DNA of 64,000 nucleotides from Phycisphaerae bacterium (GCA_028285035.1 JANQQF010000084.1:1-64000), one strand, 5' to 3'; counted from the stretch's first letter, positions 41,334-50,770 are shown. Translations and numbers: made by a program. Notes: generated from the sequence alone by a model not told the origin.

Positions 41334-43216
41334 TGCGTAAAGAATTTCGGAGCAGACTATTTAGCGACCCCTTTGTTGTTGCCGCCATCATTTATTTGGG
41401 ACTGCTGGCGATTGGCGCAATCCTTGCCCCTTGGATCACCCCCTACGAGCCAATGAAGCAAGATTTGTTGGCCTCCTTTAGTAATCCAAGCGCCGATCAT
41501 TGGTTGGGCGGCGATCAATTCGGGCGTGATCTCTTTACCCGCGTCATTTACGGCGGACAATATGCCTATCAATCTCTTTTCATCAGTATGGGCATTGCGG
41601 TTCTCATTGGCGTCCCCGTGGGCTTGGTCGCAGGCTATGTCGGCGGTCGCGTTGACCGGATCATCACCTGGATTGTTGACATCATTTTCACCCTACCCGC
41701 CATTTTGTTGGGCTTCGCCATCGTCGCCATTCTAGGAAGCGGCCTAACCAGTGCAATGATAGCCTTAGGTATCGTCTTTTCGTCTCGATTTGCCCGTCTG
41801 GCTCGTGGGGTCATTCTCGCCGAAAAAGAGGAGCTTTATGTGGACAGTGCCCGTGTGGGTGGTTTGAGTACCCCAGTCGTCCTCTTCAAACATGTTCTGC
41901 CCAATATTGCGCCCTCACTCATCGTGCAAATTGCCTTGCTCTCTGGGGCTGTCCTTATTTTGGAAGCAACTTTCAGCTTCTTGGGCTTGGGGGTGAATTT
42001 CGGCGAGCCAGCTTGGGGGCGAATGTTGGCCGAAGCACAGGCCCAAATTCGTCGCCATCCTTGGGGTATTTTCCCGCCCGGTATTGCCCTCGTCTTAACC
42101 GTTGTGGCCTTCAATCTCTTGGGCGATGGTCTCCGCGACGCAATTGGGCGCGATGTTCGCACCAATCAGTTGACCGTCTCCCGAGGTGAGGTTAAGCAGC
42201 AAGAGAGCACAACCGCTCACTTTGAAACGGATGACTCAGCCGTTCTTTCTGTGCGAGGGCTAGAAGTCCGTTTTCCTCAAGGCCGATCTGAAAATGTAAC
42301 CATTCTAGATGACGTCTCCTTCAAAATTTTACCTGGACAAACTTGGGGATTGGTTGGTGAGTCTGGCTCTGGAAAAAGTATGACCGCCTTAGCCGCACTG
42401 GGCCTCATTCCCGCCCCTGGCCGGATTACCGCCGGTTCGATCCAATTTTATGGGCAGGAGCTAACCGCCTTGTCCGAAGCCGAGCTGAATAAAATTCGGG
42501 GCAATGACATCTCCATCATTTTCCAAGAACCGTGGGCCGCCCTCAACCCCTCGATGACTGTCGGCACCCAGCTTTATGATCGGCTGCGTATTCATTTGGG
42601 GCTGGACAAAGAGGAAGGGCGAAAACGGGCCATTGAGCTACTTCGGCTGGTGCAGGTACCCGACCCTGAACGCCGTATTGATGAATACCCCCACCAACTA
42701 TCAGGCGGGATGGCCCAACGGGTCGGCATTGCGATGGCTCTCTCCTGCAATCCCAAACTCCTCATAGCCGATGAGCCGACCACCGCTTTGGATGTGACCG
42801 TTCAAGGGCAAGTTCTCGATCTTTTACAAAATTTACAACGACAACTGGATATGGCTATTCTCTTTATCACCCACGATTTGGGGGTTATCGCCGAAATCGC
42901 TGATCGGGTTGGGGTAATGTATGCGGGGCAAATTGTTGAGGTTGGCACCGTCAAGGAAGTATTCACTCAACCACAACATCCTTATACAAAAGCCCTCCTT
43001 GAAACCCTGCCGCACCACGGACGCGCCGAAGGAAAGCTACCTGTCATCGAGGGTTTGGTTCCACCACCCACCGCTTGGCCACAAGGGTGTCGGTTCCATC
43101 CGCGCTGTACTTTTGCCATGGAGGCCTGTAAAAGTGGAAAACCCGATCTGCAAAAAATCAATGAGACGCCCCACTTTACCCGTTGCGTTCGCATCAATGA
43201 AATTGATCTTTCATAA
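41333..43216 (+). CDS. Fused DppC-type permease and DppD-type ATPase
   Basis: A 627-residue fusion. Residues about 1-275 are a DppC-like permease (HWLGGDQFGRDLFTRVIYGG, EAA loop YVDSARVGGLSTPVVLFKHV). Residues about 295-560 are an ATPase with Walker A GESGSGKS, signature LSGGMAQRVGIAMALS and Walker B LLIADEPTTALD. The Opp/Dpp C-terminal cysteine-rich segment (GCRFHPRC) ends the chain. There is no separate DppF in this operon, so two fusion chains probably provide both nucleotide-binding domains, or DppF comes from elsewhere. Confidence 0.9.
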   Translation: MRKEFRSRLFSDPFVVAAIIYLGLLAIGAILAPWITPYEPMKQDLLASFSNPSADHWLGGDQFGRDLFTRVIYGGQYAYQSLFISMGIAVLIGVPVGLVAGYVGGRVDRIITWIVDIIFTLPAILLGFAIVAILGSGLTSAMIALGIVFSSRFARLARGVILAEKEELYVDSARVGGLSTPVVLFKHVLPNIAPSLIVQIALLSGAVLILEATFSFLGLGVNFGEPAWGRMLAEAQAQIRRHPWGIFPPGIALVLTVVAFNLLGDGLRDAIGRDVRTNQLTVSRGEVKQQESTTAHFETDDSAVLSVRGLEVRFPQGRSENVTILDDVSFKILPGQTWGLVGESGSGKSMTALAALGLIPAPGRITAGSIQFYGQELTALSEAELNKIRGNDISIIFQEPWAALNPSMTVGTQLYDRLRIHLGLDKEEGRKRAIELLRLVQVPDPERRIDEYPHQLSGGMAQRVGIAMALSCNPKLLIADEPTTALDVTVQGQVLDLLQNLQRQLDMAILFITHDLGVIAEIADRVGVMYAGQIVEVGTVKEVFTQPQHPYTKALLETLPHHGRAEGKLPVIEGLVPPPTAWPQGCRFHPRCTFAMEACKSGKPDLQKINETPHFTRCVRINEIDLS

Positions 43217-43284
43217 AAAATGTGAGTGATTGGCCTGTTTCTATCACTCATCCTAACCCATCATAATGTTTCGAGGAGCCAAAA

Positions 43285-44298
43285 ATGCTAAAGATTGATG
43301 TATTTAATCATATTTTGCCAAGAAAATTCTTCGATCGGATGAATGAGATTAATCCAACACTCAAGGATATCGGCAAACGAGTCCGAAGTATCCCCGTGTT
43401 AACCGATGTCGATTTACGATTGCGGCAACTGGAAGAGTTTGGAGATGATTATCGACAGGTGCTCTCATTGGCCGCGCCCCCACCAGAATTGGTTGGGACG
43501 GCTGAGGACTCTGTTGAGTTGTGCCAGATTGCCAATGATGAAATGGCAAAAATCGCCGAAAGTCATGATCGTTTTCTCGGCTTTATTGCCTCGGTACCGA
43601 TGAACAACGAAGGGGCTATCGCCACCGAAATTGATCGGGCGATTACCGAATTGGGCGCGGTTGGCGTTCAGGTCTTCACCAATGTAAACGGGGCTCCACT
43701 TGATAAGCCAGAGTACGCCTCGCTGTTTGAGCGAATGGCTCACCACGATCTACCGATCTGGGTCCATCCGGCCCGCACGGCGGCTCACCCCGACTACGTT
43801 GGTGAAGAGCGATCTTGGTATGAAATTTGGTGGACCTTTGGCTGGCCCTATGAAACAAGCGTCATGATGGCCCGCCTCATCTACAGCGGTTACTTCGACC
43901 GCTATCCGGACCTCAAAGTCATTACCCACCATATGGGTGGCAATACCCCCTTCCACGCCGGTCGCGTCGGACCAGGAAACGATCAATTGGGGGCACGTAC
44001 TTCTGACTACGATTTAGTTGGCATTAAAAATAATCTCAAAAACCGACCGCTCGATTACTTCAAATTATTCTACGGCGACACCTGCACCTTTGGTTCGGTC
44101 GGAGCAATGATGTGCGGCTTGGAATTTTATGGCGATGACCACATCGTCTTCGCCTCCGACTCCCCCTTCGATCCTGAAAAGGGGCCGGGCTATATTCGAG
44201 AAACGATCAAAATCTTAGACAATTTGGATATTCCCGATGAGTCGCGACAAAAGATTTATCAGGATAATGCAGTGCGATTATTGAAATTGAAAATATAA
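43285..44298 (+). CDS. Amidohydrolase_2 family protein (ACMSD-like)
   Basis: A 337-residue TIM-barrel metallohydrolase of the Amidohydrolase_2 group, which includes aminocarboxymuconate-semialdehyde decarboxylase, 5-carboxyvanillate decarboxylase and related aromatic-acid enzymes. Metal-ligand candidates are in PIWVHPAR, VITHHMGG and FASDSPFDPE. The usual N-terminal HxH is replaced by DVFNH. SD CGAGGAG precedes the ATG. It follows the transporter in the operon, supporting a role in degrading the imported compound. Confidence 0.75.
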   Translation: MLKIDVFNHILPRKFFDRMNEINPTLKDIGKRVRSIPVLTDVDLRLRQLEEFGDDYRQVLSLAAPPPELVGTAEDSVELCQIANDEMAKIAESHDRFLGFIASVPMNNEGAIATEIDRAITELGAVGVQVFTNVNGAPLDKPEYASLFERMAHHDLPIWVHPARTAAHPDYVGEERSWYEIWWTFGWPYETSVMMARLIYSGYFDRYPDLKVITHHMGGNTPFHAGRVGPGNDQLGARTSDYDLVGIKNNLKNRPLDYFKLFYGDTCTFGSVGAMMCGLEFYGDDHIVFASDSPFDPEKGPGYIRETIKILDNLDIPDESRQKIYQDNAVRLLKLKI

Positions 44299-44337
44299 TT
44301 TTGTCATAACGTATTTTGCAGGGAACATTTTAATTTC

Positions 44338-44410
44338 CAGTAAATGGTAAATAGTAAATAGTAATTGTTTAAGCGCAGCGATATTACCATTTACCAATTA
44401 CCATTTACTG
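44338..44410. repeat. Inverted repeat of ATTTACCATTTAC type
   Basis: CAGTAAATGGTAA (44338-44350) and TTACCATTTACTG (44398-44410) are perfect arms flanking further GTAAATAGTAA repeats between the amidohydrolase and GST genes. Confidence 0.6.
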
Positions 44411-44465
44411 ACACCGACTATTAAATTTAAACACTTTTTGTTAAGGGTATAAAGGAGCAAATAAA

Positions 44466-45332
44466 ATGTTAGACTTATATCACCACGGTTCATCGGTTTG
44501 TGCCGCAAAGGTTCGGTTTGCCTTAGCAGAAAAAGGGGTTGAGTGGAATAGCCACTATTTGGACATCCTAGCTGGCGATCAGTTTGACCCAGAATATATG
44601 AAGCTCAATCCAAAAGCGGTTGTGCCGACCATCGTCCACGATGGACACGTCATTGTAGAGTCAACTGTTATTTGTGAATATGTGGATGAGGTCTTTGATG
44701 GGCCATCGTTAGTTCCCGATACCCCGCTGGGGCGCGCCCAAATGCGACTATGGACAAAAACCGTTGATGAGGATATCCACCCGGCCTGTGGAGAAGTGAC
44801 GTTTGTTTCCTGCCATCGTTTTGTGATTATGCGACTGGGGGAGGAAGGGGTTGAAGAGTTCCTCAATGCGACTCCACCCCGATCCGTGACTCCAGCTTGG
44901 AAGCAACGTAAACGAGATTTGGTGATGCTTGGTATCGAAGCGCCTGGTATTGGCGCGAAGATCAAATTGTATGATCATTATTTGAGTGAGATGGAAGCGG
45001 CCTTGCAGCAGCGCACCTGGCTGGCTGGCGAAACCTTCTCCTTGGCCGATGTGGGGCTGACGCCCTACGTTAATCGGCTCGATATGTTGGGGATGTCAGG
45101 CTTATGGGAAGGTGGTCGCCGTCCCAAAGTCGAGGACTGGTTCAACCGCATTAAGGCCCGCCCCACTTTCAAGCCAAGCTTCTTGGATTGGTGTCCCGAA
45201 GATTTGACCAACGATCTAATGCACTTTGGCTCTCAAACATATCCCAAGGTCCTCGAAATCTTAGGTCGATCTGAAAGTGACTGTGAGCCAATTCAACTGG
45301 AAGATGGCATGTGTATGTGCGCGATTGGGTAA
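44466..45332 (+). CDS. Glutathione S-transferase family protein, LigF-like
   Basis: A 288-residue GST with an N-terminal thioredoxin-like domain (catalytic Ser9/Ser10 region GSSVCAAKV, cis-Pro motif VVPTIVHD, ESTVICEYVDEVF) and a helical C-terminal domain. The ESTVICEY...VF block and insertion-rich C-terminus resemble the beta-etherase LigF group, which cleaves beta-aryl ethers of lignin dimers using glutathione. SD AAAGGAG precedes the ATG. Chloroflexota often lack glutathione, so the thiol donor is uncertain. Confidence 0.7.
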   Translation: MLDLYHHGSSVCAAKVRFALAEKGVEWNSHYLDILAGDQFDPEYMKLNPKAVVPTIVHDGHVIVESTVICEYVDEVFDGPSLVPDTPLGRAQMRLWTKTVDEDIHPACGEVTFVSCHRFVIMRLGEEGVEEFLNATPPRSVTPAWKQRKRDLVMLGIEAPGIGAKIKLYDHYLSEMEAALQQRTWLAGETFSLADVGLTPYVNRLDMLGMSGLWEGGRRPKVEDWFNRIKARPTFKPSFLDWCPEDLTNDLMHFGSQTYPKVLEILGRSESDCEPIQLEDGMCMCAIG

Positions 45333-45399
45333 AACAATGATTTAAATAAGATTAGAATGGTGACAAATATCAGCGCTCTAATATATAAAAGAGGAACTT

Positions 45400-46179
45400 A
45401 TGGACTTCAGCGAAAAAACCTTTATTGTTACTGGCACCTCCCGCGGTCTGGGGGCCGAAACGGCTCGAAAGCTGACCGAAGCTGGCGCACAGGTCATTGG
45501 GATGGATTTAAATGAGACCACCGAAAATGTGGTGCAGTACATTCCGCTCGATCTGGCTAATCCAGCTTCAATCCAAGCGGCGGCAGCCCAGATTGGTAAT
45601 GAACCCATCCACGGTTTGTGTAACATCGCAGGTGTGGCCCCAACCCTGCCACCCGCCCTCGTGGTCAAGATCAACTTTTTAGGCACGCGGATGTTGACCG
45701 AGGCCATTGCCCCAAAATTGGCCGATGGGGCATCTATCGTAAACGTCGCCTCTGGGACCGGAATGGGGTGGGCACGCAACATCGAAACGCATAAGGTGTT
45801 GTTTGACTTAGGCTTGCAGGATGATATTGAAGCGTTTTGCACCGAATATGAGATCGTCAAGGGTAATTGCTATCACTTTAGCAAAGAGGCGGTGATTGCC
45901 TGGACCATTCAGCAGTGGAAGGCTTGGGAAGATCGCCAAATTCGAATGAACGCCGTCAGCCCTGGACCAATTGAAACACCGCTGCTCCCCGATTTCTTAT
46001 CCGATATGACGCCCCCTGACGCCCCCATGTTTGAGATGAGTCGCAATGGGACACCCGAGGAAATCGCCGATGTCATTCTTTTCCTTGCCCACGAAACCAG
46101 CCGCTGGATCAACGCGGCCAATATTCCAGTGGATGGGGGCTTAGCTGCAGTTGTGCATAAACGGATTCATCAATTCTAG
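45400..46179 (+). CDS. Short-chain dehydrogenase, coniferyl-alcohol-dehydrogenase-like
   Basis: A 259-residue SDR. The Rossmann motif is TGTSRGLG (residues 11-18), followed by CNIAGV. Catalytic Tyr158 and Lys162 lie in YHFSK. The sequence around HGLCNIAGV, INFLGTRMLTEA and RWINAANIPVDGGLA resembles the 3-alpha-HSD/CalA (coniferyl alcohol dehydrogenase) subgroup. It ends the operon, convergent with the second LacI gene only 19 nt away. Confidence 0.75.
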   Translation: MDFSEKTFIVTGTSRGLGAETARKLTEAGAQVIGMDLNETTENVVQYIPLDLANPASIQAAAAQIGNEPIHGLCNIAGVAPTLPPALVVKINFLGTRMLTEAIAPKLADGASIVNVASGTGMGWARNIETHKVLFDLGLQDDIEAFCTEYEIVKGNCYHFSKEAVIAWTIQQWKAWEDRQIRMNAVSPGPIETPLLPDFLSDMTPPDAPMFEMSRNGTPEEIADVILFLAHETSRWINAANIPVDGGLAAVVHKRIHQF

Positions 46180-46198
46180 GGAAAATGGATTTAAAAAT

Positions 46199-47212
46199 TT
46201 AAGGGGTGTTAGGCAGTCTGGCCGATCCACGCCGAATAAATTCTCCGGACAGCAAAATCGTCTGCCCAGTTATGATCCCCCCATCTTGGGGGGTCAGCAT
46301 CTGAATGGTTGTCTCCACCATCTCGGTCACAGATTGATGGATTGTGGTCAAATCATAGGTCGGCCAACTGGCCATTGGAATATCATCATACCCGATGATT
46401 GATACCTCGTTTGGCACCTTGATACCTAAGCCAAAACGGGCCGCATCCATTGCCCCGATAGCCATAATATCCGCCGCACAGAAGATGCCATCGGGCGGAT
46501 CATCCCGATCCAACAAACGTAGCCCTGCTTCATACCCCGAGTCGTAGGTATACTCCCCGTGGTCTGTCAACAGGCCGCTATAGCCCCGTTCCTGCAGTCG
46601 ATCGGTGAATCCTTTTTGTCGCATTACATTTGTGGAGGTGACCCCTACTCCGCCCATAAAGGCTAGTCGTTGATGTTTAGCATCAAGTAAAATATCCGCA
46701 ATTAACCGCCCCCCCGCCACATTGTCGCTACAGACGGCATTGGCGCTGGTATCAGCCTCTGGCCGATTGAGCAAAATGACGGGCGTACCTTTACTGGTAC
46801 AAGCATCAATAATTTCGCGGCCTGGCGTGGCTGAGGCAATGATCAAAGCATCAACGTGATAACTCATAATTCGAGGCAAAATTTCGTCAACGGAGCGAGT
46901 TTCGTGAGTATTAAAGAGGAGGACCTGCTTGCCCATTGCCTGCAAACGACGGGTAAACTCAACGAGCACCTTGGGGTAAAACAAACTGCGGGTGATATTC
47001 CCCATGATGATACCAACAATATCCGTTCGTTTACTGGTCAAACCACGGGCAATGGCATTCGGTTGGTAGCCCAATTCTTTGGCCGCCTCCAGCACTTTAG
47101 CCCGAGTGGTAGGGGAAACGTTACCATTTGGATCAAAGGCGCGGGATACAGTGGCTTGAGACACACCTGCCTGATTGGCTACATCATATGATGTGATAAT
47201 TTTTTGTGACAT
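46199..47212 (-). CDS. LacI-family regulator of the second ABC operon
   Basis: A 337-residue repressor with LacI HTH (TSYDVANQAGVSQATVSRAF) and effector domain. It is divergent from the SBP gene at 47705. Three copies of the palindrome TGAATRCGCATTCA lie between them, two directly at the +1 of the rightward promoter and one nearer this gene, so it probably represses both sides. Confidence 0.9.
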   Translation of the reverse strand: MSQKIITSYDVANQAGVSQATVSRAFDPNGNVSPTTRAKVLEAAKELGYQPNAIARGLTSKRTDIVGIIMGNITRSLFYPKVLVEFTRRLQAMGKQVLLFNTHETRSVDEILPRIMSYHVDALIIASATPGREIIDACTSKGTPVILLNRPEADTSANAVCSDNVAGGRLIADILLDAKHQRLAFMGGVGVTSTNVMRQKGFTDRLQERGYSGLLTDHGEYTYDSGYEAGLRLLDRDDPPDGIFCAADIMAIGAMDAARFGLGIKVPNEVSIIGYDDIPMASWPTYDLTTIHQSVTEMVETTIQMLTPQDGGIITGQTILLSGEFIRRGSARLPNTP

Positions 47213-47274
47213 GGATTTTCCTAATAAATTGTATCAACACATCGGTCAAGATGCTAGTATTCACATTCCCCTCA

Positions 47275-47288
47275 TGAATACGCATTCA
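47275..47288. promoter_or_regulatory. LacI operator O1
   Basis: TGAATACGCATTCA, one base off the two perfect palindromes 130 bp away, 63 bp upstream of the LacI start codon: positioned for autoregulation or looping. Confidence 0.75.
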
Positions 47289-47382
47289 ATTTATACTGAT
47301 TTCCCAGAATTGTCAATGAAAATCCTTTCTCCTTTTCGACAAAACCCTTTCTATCACTCAAAAATTTTTATAAAATTGCATA

Positions 47383-47441
47383 TTGACAAAAAATTCATTC
47401 TGCATTAAAGTATGAATGCGCATTCAATGAATGCGCATTCA
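47383..47441 (+). promoter_or_regulatory. Promoter with tandem LacI operators O2 and O3
   Basis: TTGACA (47383-47388), 17 bp, TAAAGT (47406-47411). Two perfect palindromes TGAATGCGCATTCA follow at 47413-47426 and 47428-47441, covering the start site. The remaining leader to 47704 is AT-rich. Confidence 0.85.
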
Positions 47442-47576
47442 TACTTATTACAAACAAAATACCCCACACTTACTCAACCGACTAAATGTATTCAAATTCA
47501 ATCGATCTTTATCGTAATCGATTGTGTTATTTTATTACCATACCAAGACGGTGTGTCCACACATAAGGAGGTGTGA

Positions 47577-47585
47577 ATGAACTAA
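47577..47585 (+). other. Possible two-codon minimal ORF in the SBP leader
   Basis: AAGGAGG (47565-47571), a strong SD, is followed 5 nt later by ATG AAC TAA. An overlapping GTG frame would give 33 residues but sits too close to the SD. It lies 120 nt before the SBP start and could act as a ribosome-loading or attenuation element. Confidence 0.35.
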
Positions 47586-47704
47586 GATCAAAAAATGCTT
47601 TTATAGTCTTCTTTAGGGAATATAACTTAAATTCTCTTAAAAGAGATCAAACTTATATCCCAAAAATCATCTAATCTTATTAAATTTATCGAGGAGGATA
47701 AGAA

Positions 47705-49624
47705 ATGACAAAGAAATTGTTACTTGTACTAAGCGCCCTGGCGATGCTACTTATCATCGGTGCCTGTGCTGGTGAGCCTCAGGTTATTACCGAAACGGTT
47801 GTTGAAACCGTAGTGGTCGTCGAGACGGTTGAAGTTGAAGTTGAAGTTGAAGGCGAAACGATTACAGTTGTTGAAACTGTCGAGGTAGTTGAGGAAGTTG
47901 AAGTCGAAAAGGTTGTGACGGTTGAAGTTGAAACGATTGTTGAGGTTGAGTCCGAAACTGAAGCCCAACGGCGTAAAACTGTCATTTTTGACATTGGTGG
48001 CGGTCGCGTCCCCGATCCCCTAAGCTGGAACCCCTATATTCCTGGCGCTCGCGAAGACATGGGTCTTCACCAGGCGATGATGGAACCCCTCTTTATTCTA
48101 AATTACGAAACTGGCGATATTATGCCCTGGTTGGCCGAGAGCTTTGAGCAAAACGAGGCCGCCGATGAGTGGAGCATCACCCTCCGCGAAGGCATTGAGT
48201 GGAGCGATGGCGAACCAATGGATGCCGATGATGTTGTCTTCACCATGAACATGTTGCTTGAAAATCCTGACTTGGATATGGCTGGCGATATAACGACTTG
48301 GGTTGAGGGTGTGGAAAAGGTTGATGATTTAACCACATCATTCACGCTGACAGGTCCTAATCCTCGCTTTATCCTAGATCACTTTGCCGTAAAAATTTAT
48401 GGGCGTCACAACATCATGCCAGAGCACATCTGGAAAGATCAAGACCCCATTACCTTCACCAACTACGATCCTGAGCAAGGCTGGCCGGTCTTCACGGGGC
48501 CATACACCTTGGAAAGTGTCAGCGAAACTGAATTTGTTTATGTACGTAACGACGACTGGTGGGGAGCCAAAGCTGGTTTTGAAGATCTACCCGCCCCCGA
48601 GCGACTTGTCTGGACCACGTTTGGGACAGAAGATACCAAGGTTGCGGCTATGTCAAGCGATGGTCTTGATAGCTTGATGGACATCAGCCTCGGTGCCTTC
48701 TTTGCCCTGCAACAGCGTAACCCCAACGCAGTTGCCTACTACCAAGATTTGCCCTACGCCTGGCCAGATCCCTGTGCTCGTAACATTGAGCTGAACGTCA
48801 CGGTTGCCCCGTGGGATGATAAAGAGATGCGTCAAGCCTTGAACTATGCGATTGACCGCGATGAGATTGTCGCCATCGCCTACGAAGGATCAACCACAGC
48901 CTCACGTTTCTTCTTCCCAGCCTATGCTGGTTTGGATCGTTATGTTGATCTCGTCGAAGAAGCAGGTCTATTCGAAGAGTATCCAATTTTGCAACACGAC
49001 GCAGACGCAGCTCGGGCCATCATCGAGTCTAAAGGCTATGTTTTGAATGATAGCACGGGTTACTACGAGTTAGATGGACAAGAGCTAGCCATCAACTTCC
49101 AAACGCCAGAGCCGCTGATCGAAAAGCAAAAAATCGCTCAAGTTGTAGTCGAGCAACTCCAACGTCTCGGCATCAACGCCACTTTTGGTAACGTGGCCTA
49201 TGGTACCTTCTGGGATAACTTCTTCAATGGTAACTTTGAAGCACGTACCGGCTGGCAAACCTGTGGTTCAATCAATGAGCCTTGGGCCTCTCTCGATACC
49301 CTAAATGGTAGTTACGTTGTGCCCGTTGGCGAGCGGGCCAGCAAGAATGCTTGGCGCTGGGAAAATGCTGAATTCAGCGCGATCGTTGACGAAATCAGCG
49401 TCCTACCCTTGGGCGATCCTGCGATCGACGAACTGTTTGTTCAAGCCGCAGAAATCTACATGGATGAAATTCCTGTAATTCCAGTGACCCAGGCCAAGAA
49501 AATTATTCCGTTTAACGAAACCTACTGGACCAACTGGCCATCAGCCGACAACCCCTACATCCACCCCCCAACTTGGTGGCAAAGTACCCATGTGATTATT
49601 CACAATCTGGAGCCAGCTCAGTAA
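47705..49624 (+). CDS. ABC transporter substrate-binding lipoprotein (family 5), second
   Basis: A 639-residue lipoprotein. The signal ends in IIGACA (Cys21), and residues about 28-92 form a long Val/Glu spacer. The SBP-5 fold follows (MMEPLFILNYETGDIMPWLA, EWSDGEPMDADDVVFTMN, GPYTLESV, LNYAIDRDEIVAIAY). GAGGAGG precedes the ATG. It is the receptor for the permeases and ATPases at 50771-54759. Neighbouring mannosidases suggest an oligosaccharide or glycoside substrate, but family-5 members also bind peptides. Confidence 0.9.
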   Translation: MTKKLLLVLSALAMLLIIGACAGEPQVITETVVETVVVVETVEVEVEVEGETITVVETVEVVEEVEVEKVVTVEVETIVEVESETEAQRRKTVIFDIGGGRVPDPLSWNPYIPGAREDMGLHQAMMEPLFILNYETGDIMPWLAESFEQNEAADEWSITLREGIEWSDGEPMDADDVVFTMNMLLENPDLDMAGDITTWVEGVEKVDDLTTSFTLTGPNPRFILDHFAVKIYGRHNIMPEHIWKDQDPITFTNYDPEQGWPVFTGPYTLESVSETEFVYVRNDDWWGAKAGFEDLPAPERLVWTTFGTEDTKVAAMSSDGLDSLMDISLGAFFALQQRNPNAVAYYQDLPYAWPDPCARNIELNVTVAPWDDKEMRQALNYAIDRDEIVAIAYEGSTTASRFFFPAYAGLDRYVDLVEEAGLFEEYPILQHDADAARAIIESKGYVLNDSTGYYELDGQELAINFQTPEPLIEKQKIAQVVVEQLQRLGINATFGNVAYGTFWDNFFNGNFEARTGWQTCGSINEPWASLDTLNGSYVVPVGERASKNAWRWENAEFSAIVDEISVLPLGDPAIDELFVQAAEIYMDEIPVIPVTQAKKIIPFNETYWTNWPSADNPYIHPPTWWQSTHVIIHNLEPAQ

Positions 49625-49644
49625 TCCGAGCTAGGATCTAAAAT

Positions 49645-49678
49645 GCTGGTGGCTTGTTTTCGCAAGTAAGCCACCAGC
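49645..49678 (+). terminator. Hairpin after the SBP gene
   Basis: GCTGGTGGCTT and AAGCCACCAGC are perfect 11-bp arms. There is no immediate T-run, so it may stabilise the SBP mRNA rather than terminate. Confidence 0.5.
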
Positions 49679-49773
49679 CCTATCTAAGTTTTTAATGGTC
49701 TTATGCTACCTTCCTGAAAGTCTTCTATAATATAACAAAATAAATAATCTTGGATCAAAGAGGAGACTGAAGG

Positions 49774-50673
49774 ATGAAAATATTAAGAACACCTGACCAA
49801 CGATTTACAAATTTATCCGATTTTCCATACGCCCCCAACTACGTTGAAATCCCAGACGGGGATGGTGGGCAGTTGCAGATACACTATGTCGATGAGGGAT
49901 CAAACCCGGACCAAATTATTTTATTGATGCACGGCGAACCGTCCTGGTCCTATCTCTACCGAAAAATGATCCCCATTTTAGTTGAGGCTGGTTTACGGGT
50001 CATCGCCCCGGATTTGGTTGGATTTGGCCGCTCCGATAAGCCAGCTAACCGGAATGACTACAGTTATCAACGTCACGTTGATTGGATGAACAGCTTTCTA
50101 CGAGCGCTAAATTTAACAAACGTCACTTTATTTGGGCAGGATTGGGGTGGTCTTATCGGATTACGATTGGTCGCTGATCAAGGAGAACGGTTCGCTGGCG
50201 TGATTGCCGCCAATACCGGATTGCCAACAGGCGATTTCAAAATGTCGGATGAATTTATGAAGTGGCAAAAATTTTCCCGAGAGACCCAAAAGTTTCCCAT
50301 CGGCAAATTTATTGCTGATGGGTGTGTGACTGACCTAACACCTGAAACAATCGCTGCCTATGATGCACCGTTTCCAGATGAAAGCTACAAAGAAGGAGCG
50401 CGCATTTTTCCGTCCCTCGTCCCGACTAGCCCAGACGATCCAGCAACCATTCCCAATCGCCAAGCTTGGAAGGCACTGAAGCAGTGGGAGAAGCCGTTTC
50501 TCACCCTCTACAGCGACTCCGATCCATTAACGGGCGGGGCCGAAAGACCGTTTCAAAAACTAATCCCCGGCGCAAAAGGATTGCCGCACACCATTATTGA
50601 AGGGGCAGGCCATTTTTTGCAAGAGGATAAAGGGGAAATGCTGGCAGAACTTGTTGTTGATTTTATGAAATAA
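49774..50673 (+). CDS. Haloalkane-dehalogenase-like alpha/beta hydrolase
   Basis: A 299-residue protein with the full haloalkane dehalogenase pattern: the oxyanion segment MHGEPSWSYLYRKMIP, nucleophile Asp123 in FGQDWGG (with the halide-binding Trp beside it), PDLVGFGRSDKP and catalytic His280 in GAGHFLQED. These enzymes hydrolyse carbon-halogen bonds of haloalkanes. Its place between the binding protein and the permeases is unusual and implies co-expression with uptake. An epoxide hydrolase is less likely because of the EPSW and QDW motifs. Confidence 0.82.
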   Translation: MKILRTPDQRFTNLSDFPYAPNYVEIPDGDGGQLQIHYVDEGSNPDQIILLMHGEPSWSYLYRKMIPILVEAGLRVIAPDLVGFGRSDKPANRNDYSYQRHVDWMNSFLRALNLTNVTLFGQDWGGLIGLRLVADQGERFAGVIAANTGLPTGDFKMSDEFMKWQKFSRETQKFPIGKFIADGCVTDLTPETIAAYDAPFPDESYKEGARIFPSLVPTSPDDPATIPNRQAWKALKQWEKPFLTLYSDSDPLTGGAERPFQKLIPGAKGLPHTIIEGAGHFLQEDKGEMLAELVVDFMK

Positions 50674-50770
50674 AGATACTGAGCTTGGGAGATCAGAGAT
50701 TATATAAACAACCAATCTTCAATCTCTTAATCTCTAATCTCTTCCATAGTTGTATTTACAAGGAGGTAAT

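Noticed and set aside
47747..47994. Asn/Phe-rich and Ser/Thr-rich minus-strand frames opposite the second SBP spacer
   Set aside because: Shadows of the Val/Glu repeat; no start signal.
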